From positions 6,096,501 through 6,160,500 of the forward strand of contig NZ_CP060488.1 in NCBI RefSeq assembly GCF_014334015.1: DNA of 64,000 nt, written 5' to 3'. The DNA is from Bacteroides sp. M10 (GTDB lineage Bacteria; Bacteroidota; Bacteroidia; Bacteroidales; Bacteroidaceae). The position numbers and the translations under genes are program-made. Shown here one piece after another: positions 10,853 to 20,889 of the stretch (position 1 is the first letter of the stretch; every line of letters starts with the position of its first letter). The notes under the pieces are model-generated. The model worked only from the letters and a program-made list of their open reading frames with translations. It had not been told where the DNA came from and ran no database searches.

Positions 10853-12781
10853 TTAATAAAGGATCAGATCTTTCCGATATGGCATATCATGATCGGTATA
10901 GGTATCGTCGATATAGAAACGAACCCAGTCTATCTCCATACGGGGAATCAGCGCATTCGGATTATTTTTCAACATATTCCTTGCTGTCAAATAACTCATT
11001 TCCATTGATGGATAATTCGGAGCCTGTTTACCTAGGAACATCATCGTCAGAATGTAATAAAGTCCCTCGGTATTTACTTTATCTGTAAACGGCCATCTGG
11101 CACCATTAGCCAACGCTTGTGCTTCAGTTATGGTTATTGTAGTCTTACCATTGACTCCCATACGCACGGTCTGATTATCCACCCATTCCATCCAATAAAT
11201 CTGGAACTGATCTATTGTTCCCGCAATGTCAGTTACGGCAACAGTCGGATTATAATGCCGGCTTCCCCCTGTTCCAGGAGCTGTATTTCCGATATGGAAA
11301 GTTTGCTCCGCTGATCTTCTATAGCTTAGATTTCCATGTTTGGTGTTATTTTCCATCACGTCTATTTCTCCAAAATCCGGCCAAACGTTCCACTGCGAGT
11401 CGCCTCCTACCTGCTCATTACCCTGGAGCCAGATACCCGGTAACATTCCGCTATTTTCTGCACCACGAATGCGTGCGCGTGTCTCGATACGCATTCCCGG
11501 ATAAATACGGATGTTAGAGGATGCCCAAGTAGGACTATTTACATTTCCTCGCATAAACTTACAGGAATAAAAAGCAGAAGTTCCAAAATCTTTAGTACCA
11601 TTATTTCCTGGAGTACGCTCTTTCAGTGAAATCATTCTCAAATAACCTTCGTCTGTAACCCATGCATATTTAGCATTATCCACAGAACCTGCAGTTTCTA
11701 CCGCCGCTGTGTTCTGGTCAGCAAAACCTAAAGGATATTCATTACTCACATATGTTTTATCATTGCTTTCTTTTGTCGTTAAACACGAAGATATTTTATG
11801 AAATTCGTATGCACGGAAGAACTTCCATTTTCCTTCCGGAAGCACTTTTCCACTATTCGGATGAGGATCGCCCTCATTCATTACCTGATAATTAGTCTGT
11901 CCCCAAGCTTTTATAGCCGCTTCATTTTTCGGTGAAACAAACAACTGATCTGCATCTTCATATAGCCAGCGCTCATCTCTTACCTCACTGCCCATATTCT
12001 TATGAATATCAATCTTCTTTATAATCAGCTTCGTATCTTGCAAAGGATAACGGCTAAGAACAGGAATTGTAGCAAGATCAAGAGTCAGCTCTTCATCCTC
12101 GGTAGTATTCACATCTTTTATCATAGTAACCGGCGCACTTTCTACCGAGTTCGCTCCGGCAGGAATAGTCAATTCTAAAGGAAGATTTTCATAACGTTCT
12201 CCTTCTCCGGCTTTAGGAGTAATAGTAATGGTAAGTTCGTCTTTCAATGTAGTATTGACGGAAGCTACCAATACAAAAGTCTGTCCCTCCTTCACCGTAT
12301 TATCGGCATTATTTTTCAATGAAACTTTAGAGTAGTGATAGTCACTGACAGTCACAATTTGCAAAGCACCTGCCATTCTATATCCACGTGCAAATGCAGA
12401 TATTTCGACGGAACGTTCTCTATTCAGTCCTTCTTTCTTTACAGGAACCCGGACGGTTTTAGTCGTCTCTCCCTGCTTCATGGTAACCACCGATGGAAAA
12501 TCATCAAATACCAACTGGTCGACTGCTCCTTTATCAGTAGTGGCACTCAATCTGATATTCAGATCCTCATTCATCGCTTTTTTTCCTTCTTCCGTACCTG
12601 TCACGTCAAAAGTGATTTCCATCACCTCTCCCATTACCAAATCTGTACTATTCAGTGTCATCTTTAAAGGTACAGGTTCTGCCAACGGGCTTACATTATC
12701 ATCGTCAGAACATCCTGACATACTCACTGCCACCAATATAAGCAGCATCCACAAATATGTCCATTCTAAAATCTTTTTCAT
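10853..12781 (-). CDS. Surface GH16 endo-glycanase lipoprotein (candidate mucin O-glycanase / keratanase)
   Basis: The protein has 642 residues. The lipoprotein leader has Cys24 in VSMSGC, followed by DDD. Two Calx-beta/Ig-like domains (about 35-145 and 150-255) precede a GH16 beta-sandwich (about 265-640). The catalytic motif GEIDVME has Glu472 (nucleophile), Asp474 and Glu477 (acid/base), the ExDxxE form with a beta-bulge. GH16 proteins in Bacteroides loci with fucosidase, sulfatase, GH2 and GH20 genes have been shown in other species to be endo-acting O-glycanases that cut poly-LacNAc in mucin. The context here fits that class, but a laminarinase- or agarase-type specificity cannot be excluded by reading alone. 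It lies 33 nt after susD. Confidence 0.82.
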   Translation of the reverse strand: MKKILEWTYLWMLLILVAVSMSGCSDDDNVSPLAEPVPLKMTLNSTDLVMGEVMEITFDVTGTEEGKKAMNEDLNIRLSATTDKGAVDQLVFDDFPSVVTMKQGETTKTVRVPVKKEGLNRERSVEISAFARGYRMAGALQIVTVSDYHYSKVSLKNNADNTVKEGQTFVLVASVNTTLKDELTITITPKAGEGERYENLPLELTIPAGANSVESAPVTMIKDVNTTEDEELTLDLATIPVLSRYPLQDTKLIIKKIDIHKNMGSEVRDERWLYEDADQLFVSPKNEAAIKAWGQTNYQVMNEGDPHPNSGKVLPEGKWKFFRAYEFHKISSCLTTKESNDKTYVSNEYPLGFADQNTAAVETAGSVDNAKYAWVTDEGYLRMISLKERTPGNNGTKDFGTSAFYSCKFMRGNVNSPTWASSNIRIYPGMRIETRARIRGAENSGMLPGIWLQGNEQVGGDSQWNVWPDFGEIDVMENNTKHGNLSYRRSAEQTFHIGNTAPGTGGSRHYNPTVAVTDIAGTIDQFQIYWMEWVDNQTVRMGVNGKTTITITEAQALANGARWPFTDKVNTEGLYYILTMMFLGKQAPNYPSMEMSYLTARNMLKNNPNALIPRMEIDWVRFYIDDTYTDHDMPYRKDLILY

Positions 12782-12814
12782 ACAGTATATCTTTAATTAT
12801 AAAGTCTATGATTA

Positions 12815-14620
12815 TTATTTCCACCCCGGATTCTGTTTCATCTGCTTATTCAGTTCCAGTTCACTTGGAGGAATAGGTAACAGATAGTCTCTCTTAGGAT
12901 TGAATTGATAACCACCCGGTATCAACTCCTGCAAAGGATCCATCCATCCGTTGCCATCTACCAATACTTTGGCCAATGCTTCATGTTTATCTTCCGCAAA
13001 TGATTTGTATAAAATACCATCATGTCCCAAATATGCTCCTTTGCCACGTTTGCCAACAATTACTTTATCAGCAGCCCAACGCATCAGATCATCCAGACGA
13101 TATCCCTGCAATGCCAGTTCCACACGACGCTCACGACGAATCTCCTGCATAACGGGAGTCAACGTATAACCATAATCTGTAAAGTTAGGATCTCTGACAG
13201 GTGTCACATAAGTGACTCCGGCACGTGCGCGCAGAGGTTTCAATGTTTTACTTAACACTTCATCATCACATTTGCCCAGTTCCTCGGCAGCTTCGGCATA
13301 GCTCAATAATGCATCAGCATAACGCATGAGTACCAGTCCGGTTTCACAGTCCCCCGACACGTATGTCGTATCTACTCCAAGACGAATGTGATACCCTGTT
13401 ACATTTTTGGCATTACCATCACCTGCCAGAAAAGGAGGATTGATTGTTTTATCACCGGCAGAAGCATCTGCCACTTTCATCGGACGAGAACCTTTCGCAG
13501 TAGATTTAAACTTATAGCCAGTGCTCATGATAGTTTCTGTGAGACGCAAATCCCTGCTTTTAAAGGTTTCGTTAAAATCCTTAAACTTGCTATTGTTCGG
13601 ATCAACGGGCGTTCCATCAGCATTCAAATAGGTATTTACCAAATCTCCGGCTATACCGGCAGGTCCATCCTGATCGACAACTCCTCCACCCACTAATCCG
13701 GTCAAAGCATGAAATACACCATCAGTAACCGAATATTTTCTCCAGAACAATACTTCTGAAATGTTGGAATAATCATTTTGATTAAACAGACGTCCGTAAG
13801 CATCTCCCGAATTGACTACACCGCCATCTGTTTCTTTCGTATTTAATTTTATACCTTGCTCGAAAAGCATATCTCCCCATCTCAACACTTCTCCAAAGAA
13901 ATAAGCCGATTGGTCAGTGGCAGCCGCAAATTCATCATTCTTGTGGTATTTCTCCCACGAACCTTCATATAGCGCAACCTGCATGGCAAGCAACATAGCC
14001 GCTTCCTTACAAATACGCAAACCGCTGTACTTGCTTCTATTGAACAATAGTTTCTCTGCTTTGTCCAGATCTTCCAAGATAAATTTAGCAACTTCACCAC
14101 GATCTTTCTGCGGGATCTGCAAACCAGCTATCGTGGCATGTTCATCCCAGAAAGCATCCATAATAGGAATATTACCGAACTTCTTCAACTGAACAAAGTG
14201 CCAGTAAGCCCGTAAGAAGTAAGCTTCGCCTTTCAATGATTTTACTTCTTCTGTTTCCATGTCTTCCGGTACCAGGTAATAGTGAAAGAAATAGTTCACA
14301 TTACGCAGATTCCTATAACCGTTTTCCCAGTCTTCACTGCTGGAAAACAAGGTTTCCTCACCATTCAGACGCTTATTGTAAATTTCAGAAAGAATATTAT
14401 CACTGTTCTTTTCTTCTCCACGCACTCCCATCCCGAATTTTGCCAATGAAGGAAGCGCTGTATAAAGACCATTGATATATCCACGCACTTGGGCTTCACC
14501 GGACAAGAACGATTCGTTGTTCGGCACGGTAAGCGGCTCACGATCCAAAAAGTCGGCACAAGAAGATACACATGTGCCAAGACCTGCCATCAATACTATA
14601 TATAAATAAAATCGTTTCAT
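12815..14620 (-). CDS. SusD/RagB-family surface glycan-binding lipoprotein
   Basis: The protein has 601 residues. The lipoprotein leader has Cys21 in CVSSC, followed by ADFLDREP, the usual SusD start. TPR-like helices include GEAYFLRAYWHFVQLKKFG. The C-terminal RagB/SusD signature is present (EIRRERRVELALQGYRLDDL and NPKRDYLLPIPPSEL). It caps the paired SusC barrel and delivers oligosaccharide. It starts 16 nt after susC, in one operon with GH16 and the surface protein. It belongs to the host-glycan locus. Confidence 0.95.
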   Translation of the reverse strand: MKRFYLYIVLMAGLGTCVSSCADFLDREPLTVPNNESFLSGEAQVRGYINGLYTALPSLAKFGMGVRGEEKNSDNILSEIYNKRLNGEETLFSSSEDWENGYRNLRNVNYFFHYYLVPEDMETEEVKSLKGEAYFLRAYWHFVQLKKFGNIPIMDAFWDEHATIAGLQIPQKDRGEVAKFILEDLDKAEKLLFNRSKYSGLRICKEAAMLLAMQVALYEGSWEKYHKNDEFAAATDQSAYFFGEVLRWGDMLFEQGIKLNTKETDGGVVNSGDAYGRLFNQNDYSNISEVLFWRKYSVTDGVFHALTGLVGGGVVDQDGPAGIAGDLVNTYLNADGTPVDPNNSKFKDFNETFKSRDLRLTETIMSTGYKFKSTAKGSRPMKVADASAGDKTINPPFLAGDGNAKNVTGYHIRLGVDTTYVSGDCETGLVLMRYADALLSYAEAAEELGKCDDEVLSKTLKPLRARAGVTYVTPVRDPNFTDYGYTLTPVMQEIRRERRVELALQGYRLDDLMRWAADKVIVGKRGKGAYLGHDGILYKSFAEDKHEALAKVLVDGNGWMDPLQELIPGGYQFNPKRDYLLPIPPSELELNKQMKQNPGWK

Positions 14621-14636
14621 ACTTCTCTATTATTTA

Positions 14637-17600
14637 TTAAAAAGTAAAATCAAGACCAAACACAAAGTTTCTGTTCATCGGATATACTTTACCGTTACCG
14701 TTTTCATTGGCAGCGGAGGTAAGTCCCGGTGCTGTGGCATTGCTACCACCCGCCCAAGTATTTACCTGATTCAATGTTTCAGGGTCAAAAGCCTTAGGCA
14801 ACTTAGTAATAGTGAACAGATTGTCACACGTAAAATATACTCTCAAATTTTCCAGTCTCATCGTTTTCAGGAGTTTCTTGTCGAATGTATAAGACACGGT
14901 TAGGTTCTTCATACGCATATAGGCGGCATTGACCATATAGCGTGTTGTATTGTAACCAATATTTGTATTATAATCTACTGTTTTGGGGTCTGTCAGACGA
15001 GGAAGATATCCACGGGGATTCGACGGGCTAAAATAGTCGAGATGTTCTTTAAAGAAGTTCTTTCCACCAAAAAGATAAGTACTTCCCGCTAATGCAAAAT
15101 CACGTTTCGCCACTCCCTGGAATAAAGTAGAGACAGAGAATCCTTTATATCCCAAGTTCAAATTGATACCAAATGAATATTTAGGTGTAGCATTTCCGAT
15201 TACCTTCAGATCGCCATGATCCTCCAATGTTCCTTTTCCCGGATCTACTTTACCATCACGATTAGTATCCAGATATTTCAAATCACCTACTTGCCAAAGG
15301 TTGTCATTCTTAAAGAAAGAAAGGTCTTTACTATTCAGATATGAATCAATCTCCTGATTGGTCATAAACAAGTCATCTGCTACGAATCCCCAGATTTCAC
15401 CTATATCCATTCCTTCATAATAACCTTTGTTGCGATCCAAACCGGTATGGTTGTTATAAATAATGCCTTCAGGATTGTTATACTTCGTTATAACAGCCTT
15501 GTAATTGAATAAATTGAATCCTATTCCATAACTAAAACCACATTTCAACTTATCCTGCCAGTTGACAGAGAGTTCCCAACCACGGTTACGAAGAGTAGCA
15601 TTATTTATTTTTGCACGATCATCAGGAATGATACCGCTGACAGCCGGAATCGCTTCAGCAGGACCAATCATGTCTTTGGTCGTACGTTGATAAACATCAA
15701 ACGTTACAGACAAACGATCTTTCAATAACATAAGATCCAAACCGAAGTTGGCAGTATCTACTTTCTCCCATGTGATGTACGGGCTAATCATTTTCGGAGT
15801 TAATGAGATTGTTCCTTTACCTATTACATCACCTCCTCCCGGAAGTAACCATGCATTCACATTATTCGGGTCAAGACTCATCACTCCCAGATAATCATAT
15901 AATCCGGCACCATTCTGATTTCCCAGACGTCCATAAGAGACACGTACTTTAAATTGTGATACCGGCATATTTAAATCGGTAAAGTATTTAGTACGGGCAA
16001 TGTCATAACCGGCAGAAAAAGACGGGAAGAATCCCCAACGATGTCCCGATGCAAAGCGGGAAGAGCCGTCATAACGTCCGCTAAGTTCCAAGAAATAAGT
16101 ATTCTGATAGTTCCAGTTGATTCGAGTATAAAATCCCATCGTAGCCCAGTGGGTACGAGCCTCTCCGGCATATACGGTTCCATCAGCATTGTCAAATGAA
16201 TAAGTATCTTCGCTCAACATTCCATCTTTATACATATATTCACTGGAATTTTCTTGCAATTCCATTTGATAACCTGCCATGATTTTAAAGTCATGATCCC
16301 CCCATTGATTCATGTAGGTACTGGACAAACTGGGAGACAGATAGTAATTGAAAGCACTACCGCGTGTCAGTGAACCGAAACGTGTATTTTGCCATCTCAT
16401 ACCCGGATATTGATACCCCTGACGGTTGCCGGAAGTCTCTATAACTTGCCCGTTAGGCAATGCATGATTGCTTTTTTTCAGTTTAAAACTATTATTTTCC
16501 ACATCCAGACGAGCTTTCATTTCTCCCATGATGTCCCACCCTTGCAGCGGGGTAATAATAGCCGAGAAAGATAATGCATCCGAAACACGGTTCTGATTAT
16601 AATTGGACTTTTTTAAGTATAATAATTCATTCCAGGTTGGAGTAAAATACTCCGTCTGTTCAATGGGTAATTGAGTCACACGGGTTGGAGCCGTATTGGC
16701 TATCGTACCATAAAAAATAGTCTGATTAGCCATCGGGCGATTGATTATGTTTATCGTTGCATTATTATTAAAGTGGAATTTCAACCAATCGGTTGCTGTA
16801 ACCGAAAACTTAGTATTGATATTATACTTTTTTAGATCATCCTGAACCTGATCCATCAAACCTTCCTGATAAGTATATCCTAAACCAATGTAATAAATAG
16901 ATTTTTCTCCACCACCCTGTACACTCAAATTATGAGAATGACGTATCGCACGGTCTTTGAAATAATAATCAAACCAATCTGTATTACCATACTGAACATT
17001 ATCGGCTGCAGCCCAACCGTCACCCGCTTGATTAGGACCGATGCCGGGAAATTCTGCCGAATAAGGATTAGCCATAAAACCTTTCATTTTTTCGATGGTT
17101 GCATTTGAGATCTGCGCCGTACGTCCCATATTCACATCCCGCTGATTGCAATAGTTGGCATACTCTAATGAGTTCATCATTTGCGGCATATTAATAGGAG
17201 AACTGAAACCAACTGTTCCGCGATAGGTAACACGTGTCTTTTCCTTCCGTCCGCTTTTAGTGGTCACCAATACTACTCCATAAGCAGCACGGGCACCGTA
17301 CACTGCTGATGCGGAAGCATCTTTCAAAACACTGATACTTTCGATATCGGCAGGATTGACATTCTGCATACTTTGTTCCACACCGTCTACCAATACATAA
17401 GGTTCGCCACCATTGATAGAACCAACTCCACGAATATTAAATTTAATTTCAGCACCAGTCTCACCACCTACACCGTCCGCTGCAGCATCTGACGCAAAGT
17501 TTAAACCAGCGACATTACCTTGCAGCGCACTAGTCACATCGGTTACCGGACGATTGACAATCGCATCCGACTTAACAGTAGCTACGGCAGCCGTAATTGT

Positions 17601-17969
17601 ATTGCGTTTCTGCTTACCCATACCTACCACTACCACTTCATCAAGTACTTTTGAATCTTCTTTGAGCACGAAACGATTACCCTCCAGTTTCGTTACTTTT
17701 ACTTCAAGAGGAGAAAAACCTACATAAGAAATAGTTAATGTGGCTCCAACTTTACCTTTTACAGAGAAATTTCCATCAATATCGGTTATGGCACCTTCTT
17801 GCCCTCCTTTTACCATGACTGTAGCACCAATAACAGTTTCACCCTTATCATCTACTACTTGTCCTTTAATCATTTGTTGCTGTGCAAATACTCCCGACGG
17901 AAACAACAGGAGCAGCATCAGAAGAACAACAAAGCAGCTTTGTTTTTTCATAAGCTTCTTTCTTTTCAT
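14637..17969 (-). CDS. SusC/RagA-family TonB-dependent transporter
   Basis: The protein has 1110 residues from the ATG at 17967-17969; an ATG six codons later (17951) is an alternative start. A signal peptide ending GVFAQ is followed by a carboxypeptidase-regulatory-like domain (IKGQVVDDKGETVIGATV), the plug domain (DEVVVVGMGKQKR, then YVLVDGVEQSM and VLKDASASAVYGARAAYG) and a 22-strand-type barrel ending in Phe. There is no N-terminal STN domain, so regulation by an ECF/FecR pair is unlikely and none is adjacent. It imports oligosaccharides released at the surface by GH16. A candidate promoter lies at 18083-18090. Confidence 0.96.
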   Translation of the reverse strand: MKRKKLMKKQSCFVVLLMLLLLFPSGVFAQQQMIKGQVVDDKGETVIGATVMVKGGQEGAITDIDGNFSVKGKVGATLTISYVGFSPLEVKVTKLEGNRFVLKEDSKVLDEVVVVGMGKQKRNTITAAVATVKSDAIVNRPVTDVTSALQGNVAGLNFASDAAADGVGGETGAEIKFNIRGVGSINGGEPYVLVDGVEQSMQNVNPADIESISVLKDASASAVYGARAAYGVVLVTTKSGRKEKTRVTYRGTVGFSSPINMPQMMNSLEYANYCNQRDVNMGRTAQISNATIEKMKGFMANPYSAEFPGIGPNQAGDGWAAADNVQYGNTDWFDYYFKDRAIRHSHNLSVQGGGEKSIYYIGLGYTYQEGLMDQVQDDLKKYNINTKFSVTATDWLKFHFNNNATINIINRPMANQTIFYGTIANTAPTRVTQLPIEQTEYFTPTWNELLYLKKSNYNQNRVSDALSFSAIITPLQGWDIMGEMKARLDVENNSFKLKKSNHALPNGQVIETSGNRQGYQYPGMRWQNTRFGSLTRGSAFNYYLSPSLSSTYMNQWGDHDFKIMAGYQMELQENSSEYMYKDGMLSEDTYSFDNADGTVYAGEARTHWATMGFYTRINWNYQNTYFLELSGRYDGSSRFASGHRWGFFPSFSAGYDIARTKYFTDLNMPVSQFKVRVSYGRLGNQNGAGLYDYLGVMSLDPNNVNAWLLPGGGDVIGKGTISLTPKMISPYITWEKVDTANFGLDLMLLKDRLSVTFDVYQRTTKDMIGPAEAIPAVSGIIPDDRAKINNATLRNRGWELSVNWQDKLKCGFSYGIGFNLFNYKAVITKYNNPEGIIYNNHTGLDRNKGYYEGMDIGEIWGFVADDLFMTNQEIDSYLNSKDLSFFKNDNLWQVGDLKYLDTNRDGKVDPGKGTLEDHGDLKVIGNATPKYSFGINLNLGYKGFSVSTLFQGVAKRDFALAGSTYLFGGKNFFKEHLDYFSPSNPRGYLPRLTDPKTVDYNTNIGYNTTRYMVNAAYMRMKNLTVSYTFDKKLLKTMRLENLRVYFTCDNLFTITKLPKAFDPETLNQVNTWAGGSNATAPGLTSAANENGNGKVYPMNRNFVFGLDFTF

Positions 17970-18082
17970 AATATTACATTTAATAATAAAGACTTTATTT
18001 ATTAGCTAACAAAAATAAATCTCAAAGATTATTAGTTTGAAAGAGTTCCTAAAAACCATTATTTGGCAACTCTTATCGGCTA

Positions 18083-18090
18083 CAAAAATA
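18083..18090 (-). promoter_or_regulatory. -7 box TATTTTTG for the host-glycan susC unit
   Basis: This is an exact TAnnTTTG match 113 nt before the susC start codon. It is preferred over an identical octamer at 18010-18017 because the TCCA array upstream of this copy lies at the same distance as in the sulfatase promoter (44 bp from the TCCAAT copy to the -7 box). The wider gap 18010-18795 holds no gene that I can support. Confidence 0.5.
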
Positions 18091-18113
18091 AGAAGGCTAT
18101 AAAAATAAGATGT

Positions 18114-18162
18114 TCCAAAATCGCTATTTTATATCCAATTTTGTCTAAAATCATCCATTTCA
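18114..18162 (-). promoter_or_regulatory. Candidate operator: three TCCA motifs at 20-bp spacing
   Basis: TCCA occurs at 18114, 18134 and 18154 (+ strand), with AAATC elements between and TTTCA at 18158-18162. The arrangement parallels 9290-9339 in front of the sulfatase unit. A regulator that contacts one face of the helix would fit. Confidence 0.4.
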
Positions 18163-18426
18163 TCGATAAATTATAGCGTTGTAGACATTATTGAACACTT
18201 TTCAAGTCAAATAAGGAAATCTATAATTATGATAAGGCCTAACTTTTCTTTTAAGCTGGATACATGTTCTATTTTTCATATCCAGAAAGATGAAACGGTT
18301 ACAGAAAAAAGTACCCTGGTATAAAAAAGCATTAAGAAATTACATATATATGCATATTAGAAGAGAAATACTACATTTGTTTTCGGATAATATGCATTCT
18401 TCCCAAAGAAATTAATAAACTTCCCC

Positions 18427-18476
18427 GGTGAGCAACAAATCGTTCCTCGGTGAGCAACACCTCCTTACTCACCGAG
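18427..18476. repeat. Direct repeat GGTGAGCAACA (22 bp apart) plus a 9-bp palindrome in a gene-free gap
   Basis: GGTGAGCAACA occurs at 18427-18437 and 18449-18459. The second copy overlaps CTCGGTGAG (18446-18454), which is a perfect inverted partner of CTCACCGAG (18468-18476) with a 13-nt loop. The block is more GC-rich than the AT-rich gap around it. It lies about 320 nt beyond the end of the hybrid kinase gene and about 340 nt upstream of the susC promoter. It could be a protein-binding site, an RNA hairpin or a relic. No T-run follows. Confidence 0.5.
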
Positions 18477-18795
18477 AAATCTATTCAAAGCCACCGACCA
18501 AGATACAAAAGCTCTCTAAAAAGACTATTTGCAAGCTAATTCATCTTTAAATAAGCAACCGAAATAAAAAGCAGAATATTCTCTATATAGGAAAATAAGA
18601 AGCATATAAACATAAAAATGAACCAACAAGAAGCATTTTCAACTGTTATACAGTCAAACGACATATAATTTCACACTCTATAAATGAAAATGAAGCGCGT
18701 TTTTCTGCAAACTATAAGCCAGTGATCGAAAAATTGAAAGCTGGATGAATGGAATATACATTTTTTCAGATCAGCACATTTTTAATCCAATCCTT

Positions 18796-20781
18796 TCAGC
18801 AACCATACTCTTTCAACGTCTGCATCAACTTTGCTCCATTGATCGGCTTCACCAGATAATCATCACAGCCGGCTTTTAAAGCAGCTACCCGGTCGGCATC
18901 AAAAGCATGAGCGGTCAGGGCGATAATTGGAATTTCCGTATTGAATTTCCGAATCTCGGAGGTTGCAGCGCGCCCATCCATAACAGGCATCTTCATATCC
19001 ATCAGTACCAGATCTACCGCTTGGGTACGAACAATCTCAACCGCCTTCAGCCCATTCGGTGCATGTAGCAGCTGACATTTGTTTTTTAAAATAGAAGATA
19101 CTAAGAAGAAATTACTCTGAATATCTTCTACTACAAGAATTCTCTTTGGAGACTTCATTTCTCCGGAAGCATGAGATTCATCTTTCTCCCCATTCACTTC
19201 TCTTCCAAGCCGTTGACGGGAAGCCCCCGGTTCACTGTCGACCGATTCGAACTGACACGGCAAAACTGCCCAAAACAAAGATCCTTTATTAAATTCCGAC
19301 TCAAAACCTATCTCTCCTCTGCAAGCCTCAACTATAGCCTTACAAATGGACAATCCCAATCCGGTTCCTTGTGCAAACTCATCCAGTTTCTCGAAACGAT
19401 GAAACACCTTGTCTTTTTTATCTTCCGGAATACCGATGCCTGTATCGCGAACATAAAGATGGACACTCCCGTTTATCTTTTCATACCTCATTTCAATGGT
19501 TCCTTCAGAGGTATATTTGATGGCATTAGTTACAAAATTAGTGAGAATTTGTGCCAACCGGTTCTTATCCAGACGAACAATACAAGACTCATAAGGATTT
19601 ATAGCAACCAAACGAACCTGTGGATTCACTACACGATGATGCATTGCAGCAGCCAATTCGTTGAAATAAACAGCCAGATCAAAATCTTCGTATTTCAATT
19701 CTACCGAGCCAGCTTCTATTTTCGAAAGATCCAGTATGTCGTTAATCAGTTTCAGCAGTAATTCATTGTTGGCATTGATAATCTGGATGAATTCTTCTTT
19801 TTCTTCTTTATCTTCCGTCACCATCAGCAAGTCGGAAAAACCTACGATAGCATTTAACGGAGTACGGATTTCATGGCTCATATTTGCCAGAAAAGCAGAT
19901 TTCAGTTTATCGGATTGTTCCGCCCGATTCCTTTCCTTTTCAAGTTCACCAATCATGTGCTGCCGCTCGGTAACATCATCTACACGAATCACGACACCGT
20001 CAACATCTCCCTGTTCATTAAATATAGGAGTAGCAAATACTTCAATGACGTGCTTATTGTCCAGATTAAAAAAGATGGACTCTACCTGACCGGATTTCCG
20101 GGCACGTTGCATCACACAATTCTCACAAGGAGTAGTACGATTATGGGCTGTCAGATAGCAAGGTTCTCCTTTTTTGTAAGCCTCATAAGAAAGGCTTTTA
20201 CTACAAAGTGAGATATTCTCCCATTGTACGATATAGTCGTTTGCAATATACGCTAATCCTGAATTAATATTGTTCAAGACCAATTCATTCTGACGAATCA
20301 AATGAATCATCCTTTGCTCGCTCTCAAGAAGTTCTTTTTTCGAGCGCACAGCCTCTTCGTAAAGATTGTCATATTTGTTTTGCCACAAAACACGTTCGGT
20401 GACATCTTGAGTTATCACCATATAGTTGGTAATTTCAGACTTATCATTATGTACGAAAGAAACGGTAATCTCGAAGAATTTGATACCGGACAAATGGGTA
20501 GGAAAAAGACGTCGCAAAGTTTCAAAATCATATTTTGCCACAAAGCGTACGGTTTCTCCCTTTCGGATCTGCTCCTTGATTTCATCAGAGAAACTGGTGT
20601 AGTTGAATAGATTATAGCCCAGAATGTCTTTTTTGTCTTTTATCCCCATTGATCTCAACCGCGAATAATTGACATCTATCATAAGACCATCCTTATCATA
20701 CAACTCCAAGCCTACAGACAAGTCATTAAAGATATTATGCAAGAAGTTATCAGCTATCCCATTTACCAAAGTCTGTTCCAT
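18796..20781 (-). CDS. Hybrid PAS sensor histidine kinase with C-terminal receiver domain
   Basis: The protein has 661 residues and no signal peptide or membrane segment, so it is a cytosolic sensor. Two PAS domains (about 10-130 and 165-280), a short coiled coil, and HisKA with His303 ([11 protein letters not shown]) come first. HATPase_c follows (NAIKYT, DTGIGIP, GTGLGL), then a receiver (about 535-661) with phospho-acceptor Asp595 in MDMKMPVMDG and no output domain. The second PAS carries a cysteine cluster ending PCENC that could bind metal or sense redox; this is inference. It has no cognate response regulator nearby. The first PAS strongly resembles the second PAS of the kinase at 39.7 kb. 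Its own -7 box lies at 20827-20834. Confidence 0.9.
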   Translation of the reverse strand: MEQTLVNGIADNFLHNIFNDLSVGLELYDKDGLMIDVNYSRLRSMGIKDKKDILGYNLFNYTSFSDEIKEQIRKGETVRFVAKYDFETLRRLFPTHLSGIKFFEITVSFVHNDKSEITNYMVITQDVTERVLWQNKYDNLYEEAVRSKKELLESEQRMIHLIRQNELVLNNINSGLAYIANDYIVQWENISLCSKSLSYEAYKKGEPCYLTAHNRTTPCENCVMQRARKSGQVESIFFNLDNKHVIEVFATPIFNEQGDVDGVVIRVDDVTERQHMIGELEKERNRAEQSDKLKSAFLANMSHEIRTPLNAIVGFSDLLMVTEDKEEKEEFIQIINANNELLLKLINDILDLSKIEAGSVELKYEDFDLAVYFNELAAAMHHRVVNPQVRLVAINPYESCIVRLDKNRLAQILTNFVTNAIKYTSEGTIEMRYEKINGSVHLYVRDTGIGIPEDKKDKVFHRFEKLDEFAQGTGLGLSICKAIVEACRGEIGFESEFNKGSLFWAVLPCQFESVDSEPGASRQRLGREVNGEKDESHASGEMKSPKRILVVEDIQSNFFLVSSILKNKCQLLHAPNGLKAVEIVRTQAVDLVLMDMKMPVMDGRAATSEIRKFNTEIPIIALTAHAFDADRVAALKAGCDDYLVKPINGAKLMQTLKEYGC

Positions 20782-20826
20782 GCAGCAAAATTTGTATAGT
20801 ATTACAATATTGATTGTTTATCTAAG

Positions 20827-20834
20827 CAAAGTTA
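20827..20834 (-). promoter_or_regulatory. -7 box TAACTTTG before the hybrid PAS kinase gene
   Basis: An exact TAnnTTTG match lies 45 nt before the kinase start codon and just after the terminator of the murU-like gene. Confidence 0.5.
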
Positions 20835-20858
20835 CTTAAATATTTTGTTACATAGAAA

Positions 20859-20882
20859 GAAAGAGGCCTTTTAGCCTCTTTC
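20859..20882 (-). terminator. Terminator hairpin after the amgK-rapZ / murU-like operon
   Basis: A perfect 9-bp stem GAAAGAGGC/GCCTCTTTC with a 6-nt loop (CTTTTA) begins 7 nt after the stop codon of the nucleotidyltransferase gene. Downstream on the minus strand the sequence is T-rich (TTTCTATG). Confidence 0.75.
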
Positions 20883-20889
20883 AGTATCT

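Noticed and set aside
18010..18017. Second TATTTTTG octamer near the host-glycan susC
   Set aside because: It matches the -7 consensus, but the conserved TCCA array is positioned correctly only for the copy at 18083-18090; it is kept as an alternative.
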